This document shows positions 53,533 through 64,000 of a stretch of 64,000 bases of DNA, one piece after another. The DNA lies in the NCBI GenBank assembly GCA_019054805.1, contig JAHQIY010000003.1, positions 930,001 through 994,000 on the forward strand. Reading direction: 5' to 3'. The DNA is from Brachionus manjavacas (Eukaryota > Rotifera > Eurotatoria > Ploima > Brachionidae). Under the pieces are notes generated by a model, which was given only the letters and a program-made list of their open reading frames with translations, had not been told where the DNA came from and made no database searches. The position numbers and the translations under genes were made by a program. Numbering within the stretch: position 1 is the first letter of the stretch; the number at the start of each line of letters is the position of its first letter.

Positions 53533-53704
53533 AGTGACATGTCACTATAGTTGTGTATTTGGCTATAGTGACATGTCACTTTTTATCGAACACTGGTTTT
53601 CATTTTGACCTTTTTGGACTAATCCGACATGTCACTAAAGTCGAAAAAGGCCTAAAAATGACGATTTTTACAAAATTTAGTGTCTAAGTTAGTGACATGT
53701 CACT
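53533..53704. repeat. cluster of the 14-bp palindrome AGTGACATGTCACT
   Basis: Perfect palindrome copies at 53533-53546, 53567-53580 and 53691-53704, with a near copy (CGACATGTCACT) at 53625-53636. CTATAG extends two of them. Related AGTGACATGTC near 59490. It could be a protein-binding site array or the ends of a small element. Confidence 0.7.
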
Positions 53705-53994
53705 ATAGTCAAAAAAATTTTACATATCGTTTAAGTTTTGTATTGATAGATTTGTTTATATTTAATACATTTAACAACATATGGCAAGTTTTTTTTCTAT
53801 TTAACTTTTTTGAAATTTTGAATTTACGTTGTTTAATTTAAACTCAATACTTAAGCATGTTAAATCTTGAAATATAATTACGCAATTATTTCTAAAAATG
53901 TAAAATAGCTGTATGTTATTATATTAAACATATATATACAATTTATCAAAACACAAATTTCTTGCGACCGACCAAAATGAATCTTTTTACATGG

Positions 53995-54573
53995 CATAAA
54001 ATCCCTCAAATGTGAACGTTCGGTATGTGAACATGAAAAATTTAGAAAAAAGTGAACAAAAAACTCGAAAAAAAAATTTTTTTACAGTTAAATTCAAAAA
54101 TTTTTTTTAATATCTTCATAATATACATGACTTTTAAATTTATAATACATATTTTATTTAATTTTTAAAATAATCTTCGATTTTCGATTGTTTAACATTG
54201 GCCACATCAACTAAATTGCTCTCGAAAGTCATAAATTCTTTACATAAACTAGAGTGATTATTAGTTAAATAAGATTTATAGTTATTTATTATAGTTATTC
54301 AACTTGGATGCTGACATTTTTCTAATTAGAGATTAATTTTGAGATTCAGATTTTTGCATTAATTTTATCATCATTCAACTGATACTCAAATGAATACATG
54401 GTCTTATTTTTATTTTTATTTTTGTTTTACACAAAAATTAACTTAACATTTATTAATCTCACAAAAGTGAACAGTTCACTTTTGAGAGAGCATCCTCAAA
54501 TGTAAACAGCCCTATGAATGAACAAAAATCCCTTGCGACGTCGAGTGTTCACTTTTGAGGGATTCTACTGTAT
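53995..54573. mobile_element. MITE with AATCCCTCAAA(T/A)GTGAAC ends
   Basis: Left AAAATCCCTCAAATGTGAACG (about 54000) and right GTTCACTTTTGAGGGATTCTACTGTA (to 54573) are inverted repeats. The right end reads, inverted, TACAGTAGAATCCCTC, a pogo-like end with TA. Internal GTGAAC/GTTCAC words. No gene. Confidence 0.68.
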
Positions 54574-55100
54574 AATAATTCATTCTTGACTATTTTATTC
54601 ATCGTTTTTTTTATATCAAAGTTTCAATTAAGATTTTCTAATTTACCTTTTATTACGAAAACCTTAAAAAGTATTATAAATAAAAAGGTTATTTGATTAA
54701 TTGATTGAAATTTCTAATGTAAACACATGATAAGTTAAATCACATTCATTTCTAGCAGTAATCAACTAACATGAAATTTTAGGATAAACGTAGTTATTAA
54801 TTCACAAAAAACAAAAATTTAGAAGAAAAATTAGTTTAATTTTCAAAAAATAGCGAAAAATTCAAACTTATTCAAAATATTTTAGCTTTGCACAGAAAAT
54901 TGGGGGCCAGAGTTTTAATAGAACCCTTTAACACTTCTATTTTTAATTAACTTTAAAAAAAAAATTTTTTTTTCAAGACATTTTTGTTGACATGATTCAC
55001 AAAGTTAAGAGTAACCAATGGATTTTAAACTTTATTAAAATAAAATACTTTATTCCAGCGAAAATAAGCTGTAAATGAAATTTTGAAAAAAAATTCAAAA

Positions 55101-55482
55101 ATGAGCAAAAAATCTGAGTTGTCTAAAGGGAATTTAAATATTCCCACGGTGAATGAAAGACTTGGTAATACTTTAAATTAAATTTTTGGAAATGAGTTTT
55201 CTGAGACATTTTTTTCTAACAGGATACCTAAGGCCTTCACGAGAACTGCTGGAATATTACCGCAAAAAGATCGGAGAGTACGACATTGAACGCGAAGAAA
55301 TTTTTAAAAGGCTCAATTCCTTAAAAGAGACTATGGATGATCAGCACAAACTTCAATGGGAGCTAAGACAAAAAGACGATGAAATTGCCGAACTTCAAAA
55401 AGCTATTAGTGACATGCAGGTCTTTCTTTTCAAGGAAAGAGAACAAGTTCTAAAACTCTACGCAGAAAATGATCGCTTGAAG
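55101..55482 (+). CDS. CCDC77: CCDC77-like coiled-coil protein, first exons
   Basis: Exon 1, 55101-55164, from ATG (MSKKSELSKGNLNIPTVNERL). Intron 55165-55222 (GTAATA...AACAG, 58 nt, phase 1). Exon 2, 55223-55482, ends before a GT at 55483. The spliced product continues in frame: GYLRPSRELLEYYRKKIGEY, then HKLQWELRQKDDEIAELQKA and LFKEREQVLKLYAENDRLK. This matches the conserved N-terminal coiled coil of CCDC77, a centrosome/cilium-linked protein: PS(R/K)ELLEYY, HKLQ-(E)LRQ..EIAELQKALSDMQV, L-LYAENDRL. A possible next exon (about 55584) reads YLRDRKI but hits a stop after a few codons. I see no later exons, so the gene is either truncated here or continues beyond large repeats. Confidence 0.85.
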
Positions 55483-55583
55483 GTATTTTATTTGGCCATG
55501 GGGGGAGGAGGAAGTGAAGTTGGTTTCAAAATCATTTAACCTTACATTAATTAATTAGGTTAAAAATAAAATAATATTTATAG

Positions 55584-55625
55584 AAGTATTTGAGAGACCG
55601 AAAAATAGGGAGAAACTTTTTTTAA
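55584..55625 (+). pseudogene. possible third exon of the CCDC77-like gene
   Basis: After TTTATAG the phase-0 reading is KYLRDRKIGRNFF, then stop. The family has (I)RELEDRKKIQNLL at this place, so LRDRK may be homologous. It ends early, which suggests a damaged exon or a short alternative C terminus. Confidence 0.35.
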
Positions 55626-55754
55626 TTATACAATATGAATCAGGTGATTGTTGTAGCATTTTAATTATTTCTGTTAAAAATTATATGGCTTCTCTTTTTT
55701 TACTTAATTTTTCTGAATTTTTTTTCTATCAAAATTTTGTCTTCTATATGTTAA

Positions 55755-56446
55755 AAAAAAGGTAAAGTCCGGACTTGGACTTAAGACTTGTGGAGTTTTT
55801 AATTAAAAGCAGAGTTGTTTAAAAGTCAGAAGTCAAGTCCAAGTCCGGACTTTTTTTTTTTCAAGATGAATATCGTGACTAGAAAATTAAAATAACAAAT
55901 TGCCTTAATCTTGATGACTCGGTGTTCCGAGATCCCAAAGTCAATTATTTTTCCAGTTTTACAAATTAATCAAATAAATTTTCCTGTTCTTTCATTTAAG
56001 TAGAGTATTTATCCAGGAACGGAAGATCACGAAAATTTTCGCCTAATCCTCAACTACTGTCAAAGCATTTTGCCAGAAGACAAAATGATATTTTATCAAT
56101 TAAAAGTAGATAATTCGTCAATTTGAAAAAATAAACGTCATTTAAAAAAATGTTTTGTCAATGTAATATGAAAGAGAATATAAAAAATGTTTTAAATATG
56201 GAAAGGTTTTAGCTCTTATTTTTGCAACGCTTTTGACATATTACGTGGTCTGCCAACGCTCCAACTTGGCAAAGTCCTATAGTCCAGACTTCTTTTGGGA
56301 ATTCTGTAAATTAACTTTCTCGATTTGCAATTCCTATGATGTGCTTGCACATCTAATGTTTAAACCACGATGGACTTTCCTTTCTTTGCATTCGATGAAT
56401 GTTTTTTTAGAAAAAAAATTTTAAAGTCCGGTTAAAACAACTCTGA
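55755..56446. mobile_element. AAGTC-word MITE region, relative of 25171-25470
   Basis: AGAGTTGTTTAAAAGTCAGA near 55812 and its counterpart AAAGTCCGGTTAAAACAACTCT near 56425 form the ends. AAGTCCGGACTTGGACTT occurs near 55764. The interior includes an open stretch at about 56008-56125 (SIYPGTEDHENFRLILNYCQ, then SILPEDKMIFYQLKVD), possibly captured coding sequence. Confidence 0.5.
56008..56127 (+). CDS. unrecognised exon-like fragment
   Basis: After TTTAAGTAG (acceptor-like) a frame of about 40 codons reads SIYPGTEDHENFRLILNYCQ and SILPEDKMIFYQLKVD. Composition is protein-like. It does not match the CCDC77 coiled coil. It may be an exon of an unknown gene or transposon-carried sequence. Confidence 0.25.
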
Positions 56447-57340
56447 TTAAAAGTATTAGCTATTTTTTAAGTTAATTTACAAAATTAAGGACAATGTTTT
56501 TGGAGTGTCCAAAAAACCCTTATCAACCTTAACTTATGCAATCTTATTTTTGCATGAAAATAAAAGTAACTGTGGCCTGTAATTGCAACCGAAAATAATC
56601 AATTTGACTTTTTTTATTATTTTTATTTTTTATTTAATTTAGATGAATAAAGTTGCTTTAAACGGATAACGCCATCAATACCTAAGTATTGTTGATGGTA
56701 ACTCACCTTTGAGTACTTGTAGTGGAAAAGTTAGAAGAATGATGACTCTCACGCTAAGGAACCTTGTACTAAATTAGCTTCTACTCTCGCTAGATCGATT
56801 GATCTTATAAAATATCAGATTTTATTGACAATATTGTGTCAAATTTATTTATTTTAAAAAGCACCTCTCGGGGGCATTTAGAGGTTTATGATCAATTTTT
56901 GATGCTCAAAATGATCAAATCAATATTTAATTATTAAGCAAATTTTTATTATTATGTGGCTACTTGAATTTAAAAATGACGAGTTTTAGAAAATATAAAA
57001 TAAAATTATATAAAAAATTTATCAGAAGTTAAAGGATTTATGTTACAGATTTATTGATGATTCATCTTGCCAGTTTTAGATATTTATTTTGCCTTTTGAA
57101 TTAAAATCTATTACAGTTCTTCTTTCATCAATTCCTTTCTAGGATATTAATAATTTTACATATTTTTTATAATCTTTTGAATATGAATATTTTAATAAAA
57201 AATAATTAAGGAAAAAAAATTCAGCTAAAATGGCAGGTCTGACTTGAGTTTGATCATTTTTTAGCAAAAATTTAAAATAAATATTTTTATTTGGAAAAAT
57301 TTTAAATTTCAATTAATCATTTATTGATGATTAATTTGTT
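56447..57340. other. AT-rich spacer
   Basis: A short palindrome ATCAATACCTAAGTATTGTTGAT at about 56674. No gene seen. Confidence 0.3.
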
Positions 57341-57424
57341 TATTTGTCTTGGGGGGCTCACGGTATTTCAACATTTTAATTTTATTGATTTACCGAAGTG
57401 TAAAAAGGTGGAGTCGCAATTAAT

Positions 57425-57600
57425 ACCTAGTAGTAGTAGTAGTAGTATTGAAAGCTGTGACACAGGCGAACCTGTGTGAACGTAGTTTATAAGGCTACAT
57501 TATATCAGCTAAATCCTTATCTGCTATGCCAATTACTAAACCTGATATACCGATCTCCTAAGACTTCCCGACGCCATGTGTACCTTGTTGTTAAAAATGT
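57425..57600 (-). repeat. possible 3' end of a LINE with (TAC)n tail
   Basis: TAGTAGTAGTAGTAGTAGTA at 57429-57449 is, on the minus strand, a (TAC)n run like the LINE-B tail. The 130 bases beside it are GC-richer and contain the hairpin ACACAGGCGAACCTGTGT. No coding found. Confidence 0.4.
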
Positions 57601-57744
57601 TTAAAACCTGTCAATTGCAATAATTTATTTCAAAATTGAAATTGAAATTATAAAAAAAATTAATACATGAAATAGACTTAGAACTTGCATTTAAATGGAA
57701 ATTTTTAAAACAATATATTAATAAATTAAAAAATAGTTGTAAAA

Positions 57745-57933
57745 ATGAGTTTTAAACTTGTTGCTCTATTTTACCGTAATCAATTATATTACTTTACACC
57801 GATAGTTCCTATCAAAAGCCATTTTCAAATAGCTCAGACAACTGGTGATCATCTCAACTTTATGGTTGTGGTGAAATTAAAATGTATTAATTGGAAAATG
57901 CAATTCCTGAATGTTGCAAATACTCGTAAATAA
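57745..57933 (+). CDS. small ORF, unrecognised
   Basis: 62 codons from ATG: MSFKLVALFYRNQLYYFTPI, then VPIKSHFQIAQTTGDHLNFM. Balanced composition with a start and stop, but no motif and no neighbours that explain it. It may be chance or a transposon remnant. Confidence 0.2.
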   Translation: MSFKLVALFYRNQLYYFTPIVPIKSHFQIAQTTGDHLNFMVVVKLKCINWKMQFLNVANTRK

Positions 57934-58074
57934 TGTAAATTTTATTAGACTTAAATTTTTTTAATTGACTTATAAATTAACAAATTCTTAAAATAAATTA
58001 TAATCAATAATTTTGTAGGGTACTACTTTTTTTATACACTTCTTCATTGAAACAGCCGTCGCGGTTTGATAAAC

Positions 58075-58145
58075 AAAAAATGTTGAAATACTGCAGAGCC
58101 CCTACAGAGCCCCGTCTCGGGCTATAGCGAAAAATATTCCTTTCA
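58075..58145. repeat. GC-rich hairpin
   Basis: GAGCCCCGTCTCGGGCT folds as AGCCC/GGGCT, preceded by GCAGAGCCCCTACAGAGCCCC. Isolated in AT-rich sequence; possibly part of a SINE or LINE end. Confidence 0.3.
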
Positions 58146-58344
58146 TTTCTTTCATGCTTAATTTTTTGGCCAAGATTTTCATTTATTTTTGTCAATTTTT
58201 TTTATTTAGTATAAGAAATGACTAGTGAAGATAGAACATCCTGCTTTCAGCATATAGAAAACGCAATACATTCAAAAAATGATTAATAAGGTAAAGTAAT
58301 GAAAAGAAAATTAAAAACGTTAAGTTGAAATAGCTAGAGATTAG

Positions 58345-59490
58345 ACATGTTTAAATGTTTGATAGTTCAGGAAAAAAAGAAGAAATTGATAGGTAGCATT
58401 TACACAATGGAGTTTGATATTCGATAAATCTTGATTCAAAACCTTTTCTATATTCTTCCACCAGTCTGAGGACCAATGGAACAGAATGGCTCAATCCTGC
58501 CTTGACATACCTCTCACTCAACTATGACATAGCCTCTTGGTGCATAATATTCGAGAGGGTATCATATCTTAGATTCAAGATGGATCTAACTGCTGAATTT
58601 TGAATAACTTGTATTTTTGAAGTTAGTTTCTGAGAATGAATTTAAACAAGGAAAAGAATAATCCAATATTGATCCTATTAAGGATTTGTGAAGATTATCT
58701 AATGTTTTTGGTTTTTGACCCCATTTTCTATTTGAGAGACACTTTATAATATTAAGCATTGAATTACAGCGCTCTTTTAATTCATCTACCAGTAAACCAA
58801 AGGTAAGTTTTGAGCCCAATGTGATGCCTAAGAATTTAACTTTTTCCTTTTATTTAAATTGTTACCATTGATCTTAAGGTCAAAATTGATTTTAATTTTA
58901 GTTTTTTTCTCAAAGATCATGTAACATGACTTTTCAATAGAAACTTTCATTTAAAAAGCCATCTTTCAACTGCTTTTAGTTACAAATTAATCATGCTTTC
59001 AAAATTTCCTATCTTTTTGAAAATAAAAAAAGTGTTCAAATCATCTGCAAAAAGAAGTGAATAATTGTTGTCCTTTTTTTACTTTTAAGTATGTCATTTA
59101 TAAAAATGCTAAAAAGAAGTGGACTGTTTACTGATCCTTGTCGAACTCCTGCTTTAATAGGGTTTTGATCACTAAGATGACCATTTTCATTTACTCTAAA
59201 AGATCTCAAATGCAGAAACGGTCTTATCCAATAAATAAGATAAGGATAAGGTAGATTAATTTGAATTAGCTTGTAAATTAGTCCATCGTGCCAAACTCTA
59301 TCAAAAGCTTTAGAAATGTCAAAATAAAGACAACAGACTTTTTTCTTTCCATTAAAAGACTCTACAGCTTTTAAAAAACTGTTATTTAAAGACTCTTATT
59401 TTACAACTTTTTGAATAAGAAAATAAAGATTATCTCCAGTGCGTCTATGTTTTCTAAATACTGATTGCTCATGAATTATCCGAATTGAGT
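58345..59490 (-). pseudogene. LINE-A relative, decayed RT and C terminus
   Basis: The minus strand matches LINE-A ORF2 from the RT to the C-terminal region: QSVFRKHRRTGDNLYFLIQK (about 59470-59410), VCCLYFDISKAFDRVWHDGLI and LLFADDLNTFFIF in pieces. The longest frame, 58819-58586, reads SKLTFGLLVDELKERCNSML...HKSLIGSILDYSFPCLNSFSE. Many stops and shifts. It lacks the LINE tail at its 3' side. Confidence 0.78.
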
Positions 59491-60018
59491 GACATGTCTT
59501 TAGAACAAAGTTCTCTATTTTAGTGACACGCTGTTATAACTTTAAAAGATTCAATTGTGAGATATCACTAAAAAATTTAATAACATGGGCATTGTGAATT
59601 ATCAGACAAAAATTCCAATACAAAATTTAAATTCTTAAAAAAAAATTTGGATTTTGTACTACAGATTTGTATGCAAATTTTAAAAGGTGAAACAAACAAT
59701 GTTTCATTTAATAGTCCAGTTTAAAGAAAAATTCTAAAGAAATTTTGCCAATAGATTGATTATTTTTAATCAAATTGAATGAAAATTTAGAATTGAAAAA
59801 TAACTAATTCAAAATTATTTAAGGAGCGATGAAAAAATTCTAACATTTAAATAAAATTAATTCACAAATTGCAAAAAATAATTCTGATTAGAATAGATCA
59901 TAGAGACAAGAAATAAATAAATTCCAAAATAATTTATGTGATCATTAAAATCTAGAAATAAAAACAATTTATTTGAATAAAATTATTCAAATAATTTAAA
60001 ATAATTAAAGAAAATTTT
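59491..60018. other. AT-rich spacer
   Basis: AGTGACATGTC near 59490 is related to the 14-bp palindromes at 53533. No gene. Confidence 0.3.
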
Positions 60019-60172
60019 CTGAATTTTGAATCACTTTAATTTTTTTAATGTTGGTTTCTGTGAGTGAATTTAAACAAGGAAAAGAATAATCGAGAATTGA
60101 TACTATTAAGGATTTGTATAGATTTCCTAATTTTTTGGGTTTAAGGCCCCATTTTTTATTCGATAGATATTT
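60019..60172 (-). pseudogene. LINE-A relative, short ORF2 C-terminal fragment
   Basis: The minus strand reads YLSNKKWGLKPKKLGNLYKS, then LIVSILDYSFPCLNSLTE. About 50 codons, cut at both sides. Confidence 0.75.
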
Positions 60173-60429
60173 AATGAATTTTATACAAAATATATAACAT
60201 CCATAATTTTTTACTTGACACATTAATTGAATATATGACGATTCATGTTTTATTTGAAAATACATTATTTATTTGACATTTAATTATTGACATGACTTTT
60301 AAGTCCTTATTTGACATTTGATATAATATTTGGCGATCAATTACACTTGTTACTCCAATTAATAGGTTTGATTTTTTGTGTTTGAATTACAAAATGTAAT
60401 CTTTTCTTTTTAATTCAAAAAATTGTGGA

Positions 60430-61645
60430 ATCATTTGATAGAAAAAAAAAGAGTTTGCATCCTTTTTTTTGATATTTCTAAAGCCTTTGATAGGGTTTGG
60501 AATGAAGGTCTACTTTTTAAATTGATTAAATTGAATCCACCTCATTACTTGACTAACTGGATTAGGTCCTTTTTAGATTCAAGGTAAATCTGAATGATCA
60601 CCTAAGCGAAGAATATCAAATAACTGCAGGTGTTCCTCAAGGCTCAGTAATTAGTCCTCTTTTATTTAGTATATACATTAATGACATCCCAAAAAGAAAC
60701 AAAACAAATAATGAATACTCTCTGCTTTTCGCAGATCATCTAGTTACATTCTTCATTTACAACAAAAAGGGGAACCTAGAAAAAAAGATGAATAATTACA
60801 CCAACGAACTAGAACAATGGCTTATTAAATGGAAAATTAATCAGTAGTCTTTTCTAGATATAAAAAAGAGGGTGATAATCTAAACTTAAAAATCTATGGA
60901 AACAGAATAGTGAGCCAAAAAGAAATCAAGTTTCTTGGCATTAAATTTGATTCTAAGTTAAACTTTAATGTACTGGTAGACGAAATTAAAGACCGCTGCA
61001 ACAAAAGGTTAAATATTATTAAGATATTGTCAAATAAAAAATGTGGTCTTAATCAAAACACACTAGGAAATTTATATAAATCTTTAGTCAGATCAATATT
61101 AGACTATTCCTTTCCTTGCTTGAATTCATTTTCAGAAAATAACATCAAAAAACTACAAGCAATTCAGAATACAGCAGTAAGATCTATCCTCAAGTTGAAA
61201 TATGATACTCCTTCCAACATGTTGCATCATGAGGCTTCTAATAAACTTAAATTACTAACAGTCTCAAATCGGCTTTGTGAGTTGAGTGAGAGATATGTTG
61301 GGACAGGACTGAGACATTCTATTCCATTGGTTGTTAGACTGGTGGAGGAATACAAAGAAGGTTTCGAATCAAGATTTATTGAATACCCAACTCCATTGTG
61401 TAATTGCTATCTTACAATTTCTTATTTTTTCCCTGAACAATCAATTTTTTAAAAATATGTATCCTTTAACTCTCTAGTTCAATTTCATTAATTTTCCTCT
61501 AGTTTAAACCAATTTCCTACATTTTATTTTTTTAAATTTTTTTTCTATCTTATTTAACTTTATTTTATTTTGATTTTTTTTTTTTTTTAATCTGAAGGAG
61601 CTTTTGCTCGGTTCAGAAAACAAATAAATAAACAAATAAATATTG
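60430..61645 (+). mobile_element. LINE-A copy, 5'-truncated, plus strand
   Basis: Codes for the last part of ORF2 and ends with CTGAAGGAGCTTTTGCTCGG TTCAG and AAATAAATAAACAAATAAAT. Very similar to the minus-strand copy at 29592, so it is a relatively recent insertion. Confidence 0.85.
60460..61452 (+). pseudogene. LINE-A ORF2 C-terminal half
   Basis: FFDISKAFDRVWNEGLLFKL (the block damaged in the 29592 copy is intact here), YLTNWIRSFLDS, stop and shift, YQITAGVPQGSVISPLLFSI, LLFADHLVTFF (ADD changed to ADH), a gap near 60838, then an open 180-codon frame from 60910 (SQKEIKFLGIKFDSKLNFNV ... KSLVRSILDYSFPCLN ... YKEGFESRFIEYPTPLCNC, stop 61452). The altered ADD and the breaks make it inactive. 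Confidence 0.85.
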
Positions 61646-62563
61646 AAATTACATTAAAAAAGAACGATGTTTCAAATTATTTTTTCAGTCTCAAATAAAA
61701 AAATAATTTTAAGTTAAGGTTCGCGCGTAGCAAAACGACAGCACTATCTTAATCGACAATTTTCGATAGCATATTCGTAATCTACGTATATGAAAAGCTA
61801 GGAAAGCTTTAGGGGGAAAAAAAAAGATTTTTGACTAGAGGGTATTGAAGTTTGATAGTTTTTGAAAACAGTGGTTTAGGTTTTTGAAATTTTTGAGATG
61901 AGTTTTCATTCAAAAGTTACTATATCTATATTTTTAAAGAGCGAAAAATGGTATATTTTTCAAATTTTTTTTGGATTAATTAAGTTTTAAATAAAAAAAG
62001 TGAAACCAGAGATTTGTTCAGAATTTTGTCTAGTTTTATTATTTAAATAAAAAAGTTAAGGTCTTGGGTCAATCCTTCGACGAGAATCAAAAAAACTGGA
62101 AAAAAGAAAAAAGGTGAACAATTTAATTGTTCACTCTTTAAGAGTTAGACTTTGGGGAACAAAGATTCATCTATTTCGCAAAATTTTCCTACTCCAACCA
62201 ACTTTAAATTTTCTCTGTAATTATCTTTACTATCTTATCTTTTATAATTCCATAAGCTTTTTTAAATTAAATGAACTAATAGTTTATAAAACCTGAGAAC
62301 AAGAATCGTTCCAGTAACAGGTGAATTATAGTTTACCTAAGCGACTAGACCCGAAAAGCTTAGTTTTCTTCTAATAAAATTTTGACATAAGTGATAATTT
62401 ACTTTGGTTTGGTGCTTTTTAACAAAAACTCATTTGATAAAAAATAGAAAACAGAGAGTAGTAAGTTTTTTAAACTACAAATATTATCTAAAGGATCATC
62501 ATATCACAAACCTAAAGTCAAAATTCATAAAAAAACACCTAGTTTTTCATGCTTGCAATATTA
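61646..62563. other. AT-rich region with MITE-like traces
   Basis: 61730-61850 has TTCGTAATCTACG, shared with 17690. 62285-62360 repeats 29405-29495. No gene supported. Confidence 0.35.
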
Positions 62564-63866
62564 CAGTGCTGCTACGATACCTTGAATTCACCATATTTTA
62601 CGTAAATTATGGTAAATTCACGATATTCTAAAAAAGGTAATCTAAAAAAGGATAATTATCGTAAAATAACGATAATTATCGTAAAATACCGATAATTACT
62701 GTAATATTCTGTGAAAAAAAAAATTTCCAAAATTTCTCGAAAAAAACCGACTTTCATTGAAAAAATTTTTTTTTTGAATTTTTGAAAAAGGAAAAAAAAA
62801 AATTTTTTTGACAAAAATTGACGTAAATTTCGGTAAATTCTTGTAAAAAAAAGGTAAAATATTGTAAAAATTCAACAGAAAAGGAAAAATGGATTTGTTA
62901 TTATTTAATTCAATTTTTTTTCTAAACAAATTAAAATATATAATGTTTAAATATTAATTTTTTAATGAAAATTAATATTTAAACATTATTTACAAAATAA
63001 ATTTTATTTTCTAGTTTTTTTTGCTTTTAAGCTATAAGCTGTCTTGTCCCAAGCTTCTTTGAATGTTGATCTTTATGGAATAAATTTTACAAGCCCAGCT
63101 TTTAAAAAATATTTATGTCTAACTTTTGATTTCATTAAAGCATATTATTTTACTTTTGATATTAATCATTTCTAAAAATTTTGACAGCTGAAAAATGTAA
63201 GAAATATATAAATCATCTTAAAATCAAATCATCAATTATCATCAATCAATCATCTTAAATATGTAAAAAATATTAAAAAATTTTATTATTTTAATTTTTT
63301 AATAAAACCTTTTAGGTTGTTGAGATTGTAAGCGAAAGAAATGGTGACTGGTCAGATCATTAAATTCTGATTGTATATCTTTTTTTTATAGAGCTCTTTC
63401 TAAATGATTTTTGATAATTTTTGTATATAAGAAAATAATTTAACATTTTCATTCTTAATATTTTCAAATACTGATTTGGGAAAACAAATAATTGACAAAT
63501 AAATATTAATTTTCATAATTTGTTTAGAAAAAAAAATTGAATTAAATAATAAAAAATCCATTTTTCCTTTTCTGTTGAATTTTTACCATATTTTACCTTT
63601 TTTTACAAGAATTTACCGAAATTTACGTTAATTTTTGTCAAAAAAATTTTTTTTGTTTTCCTTTTTCAAAAATTCAAAAAAAAAATTTTTTCAATGAAAG
63701 TCGGTTTTTTTCGAGAAATTTTGGAAATTTTTTTTTCACAGAATATTACAGTAATTATCGTTATTTTACGATAATTATCCTTTTTTAGATTACCTTTTTT
63801 AGAATATCGTGAATTTACCATAATTTACGTAAAATATGGTGAATTCAAGGTATCGTAGCAGCACTG
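62564..63866. mobile_element. non-autonomous TA-flanked element with long inverted arms
   Basis: The ends CAGTGCTGCTACGATACC and GGTATCGTAGCAGCACTG are exact inverted repeats between TA dinucleotides (62562-62563 and 63867-63868). The arms extend about 350 bp (to about 62930 and from about 63525). They contain repeated GATAATTATC(G) palindromes and TTTACGTAAA/ATTTACCG words. The centre has a second palindrome at 62943-62988. No transposase remains. Confidence 0.86.
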
Positions 63867-63868
63867 TA

Positions 63869-64000
63869 ACTTAAAATCGATTTTCACTTTCATGCAAAAC
63901 AAATTTTTATTAATCCCTTGATCTAAGATACAAGAATTGCAGGATAGAAAAAAGATAAACAGACTTTTGTCTTTGGCAGGCGTCAACGAAAACGAAGTGA
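63869..64000. other. window end
   Basis: No feature recognised. The last 40 bases are less AT-rich (GTCTTTGGCAGGCGTCAACG) and might begin an exon beyond the window. Confidence 0.2.

Noticed and set aside
53533..53704. prokaryotic-type operator array
   Set aside because: The context is eukaryotic nuclear repeat DNA; kept only as an unexplained palindrome cluster.
62696..62929. 77-codon minus-strand ORF
   Set aside because: Phe/Lys-rich reading of poly-A/T runs within a palindromic element.

Overview
This is a nuclear genomic window from an animal. It is very AT-rich with long poly-A/T runs, coding segments are isolated, spliceosomal introns of about 55 nt are visible, and the conserved genes are animal ones: two rhodopsin-type GPCRs, an NCBP3 homologue, a CCDC77 homologue and an EF-hand protein. 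AT content, tiny introns and this mix of hAT, pogo, MULE, Tc1 and LINE elements fit a small invertebrate. A monogonont rotifer (Brachionus-like) is my best guess; that is inference, not proof. I see no prokaryotic operon, CRISPR array or phage.

Host genes are few: GPCR 1 (16508-17503, +), its paralogue GPCR 2 (22252-23262, -), a proline-rich EF-hand protein (43293-44738, -), NCBP3-like (50193-51314, +) and the first exons of CCDC77-like (55101-55482, +). They stand out by higher GC, balanced codon use and intact frames.

Most of the rest is layered mobile DNA. 1-5506: two nearly identical pogo/Tigger-like copies in inverted orientation, one lying between monomers of a 211-bp repeat. 6200-15770: a decayed hAT transposase, a MULE with a SWIM zinc finger (8548-9797, 9-bp target duplication, empty site preserved at 46608), a second hAT with 1.1-kb inverted repeats carrying 30-bp CGGAG-rich tandem units (10234-15166), and a third hAT 3' end. 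17835-25470: LINE tails, Tc1 pieces, two foldback elements, a pogo element and a MITE between and beyond the GPCRs. 25970-26400: RT fragment. 29592-34800: an almost complete APE-type LINE (LINE-A) on the minus strand, with a 1-kb element inserted in ORF1. 34975-37576: a GC-rich CR1-like LINE ending in (TAC)n. 37905-42840: a pogo element split by a second SWIM-bearing MULE, then another pogo element at its terminal TA. 45938-47891: hAT-derived non-autonomous element, Tc1 fragment and a tRNA-derived SINE with 11-bp target duplications. 48044-49170: LINE fragments. 51478-54573: LINE tails, repeated 14-bp palindromes and a MITE. 58345-61645: three 5'-truncated LINE-A copies. 62564-63866: a TA-flanked element with arms of about 350 bp.

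The transposon genes do not act together. Almost all are broken by stops and frameshifts, and the order of nesting gives a relative chronology of insertion. The clearest oddities are the inverted pogo duplication sharing one nonsense codon, the MULE with its empty-site paralogue, the GC-rich LINE, the tRNA-SINE, and the GPCR pair lacking a DRY motif.
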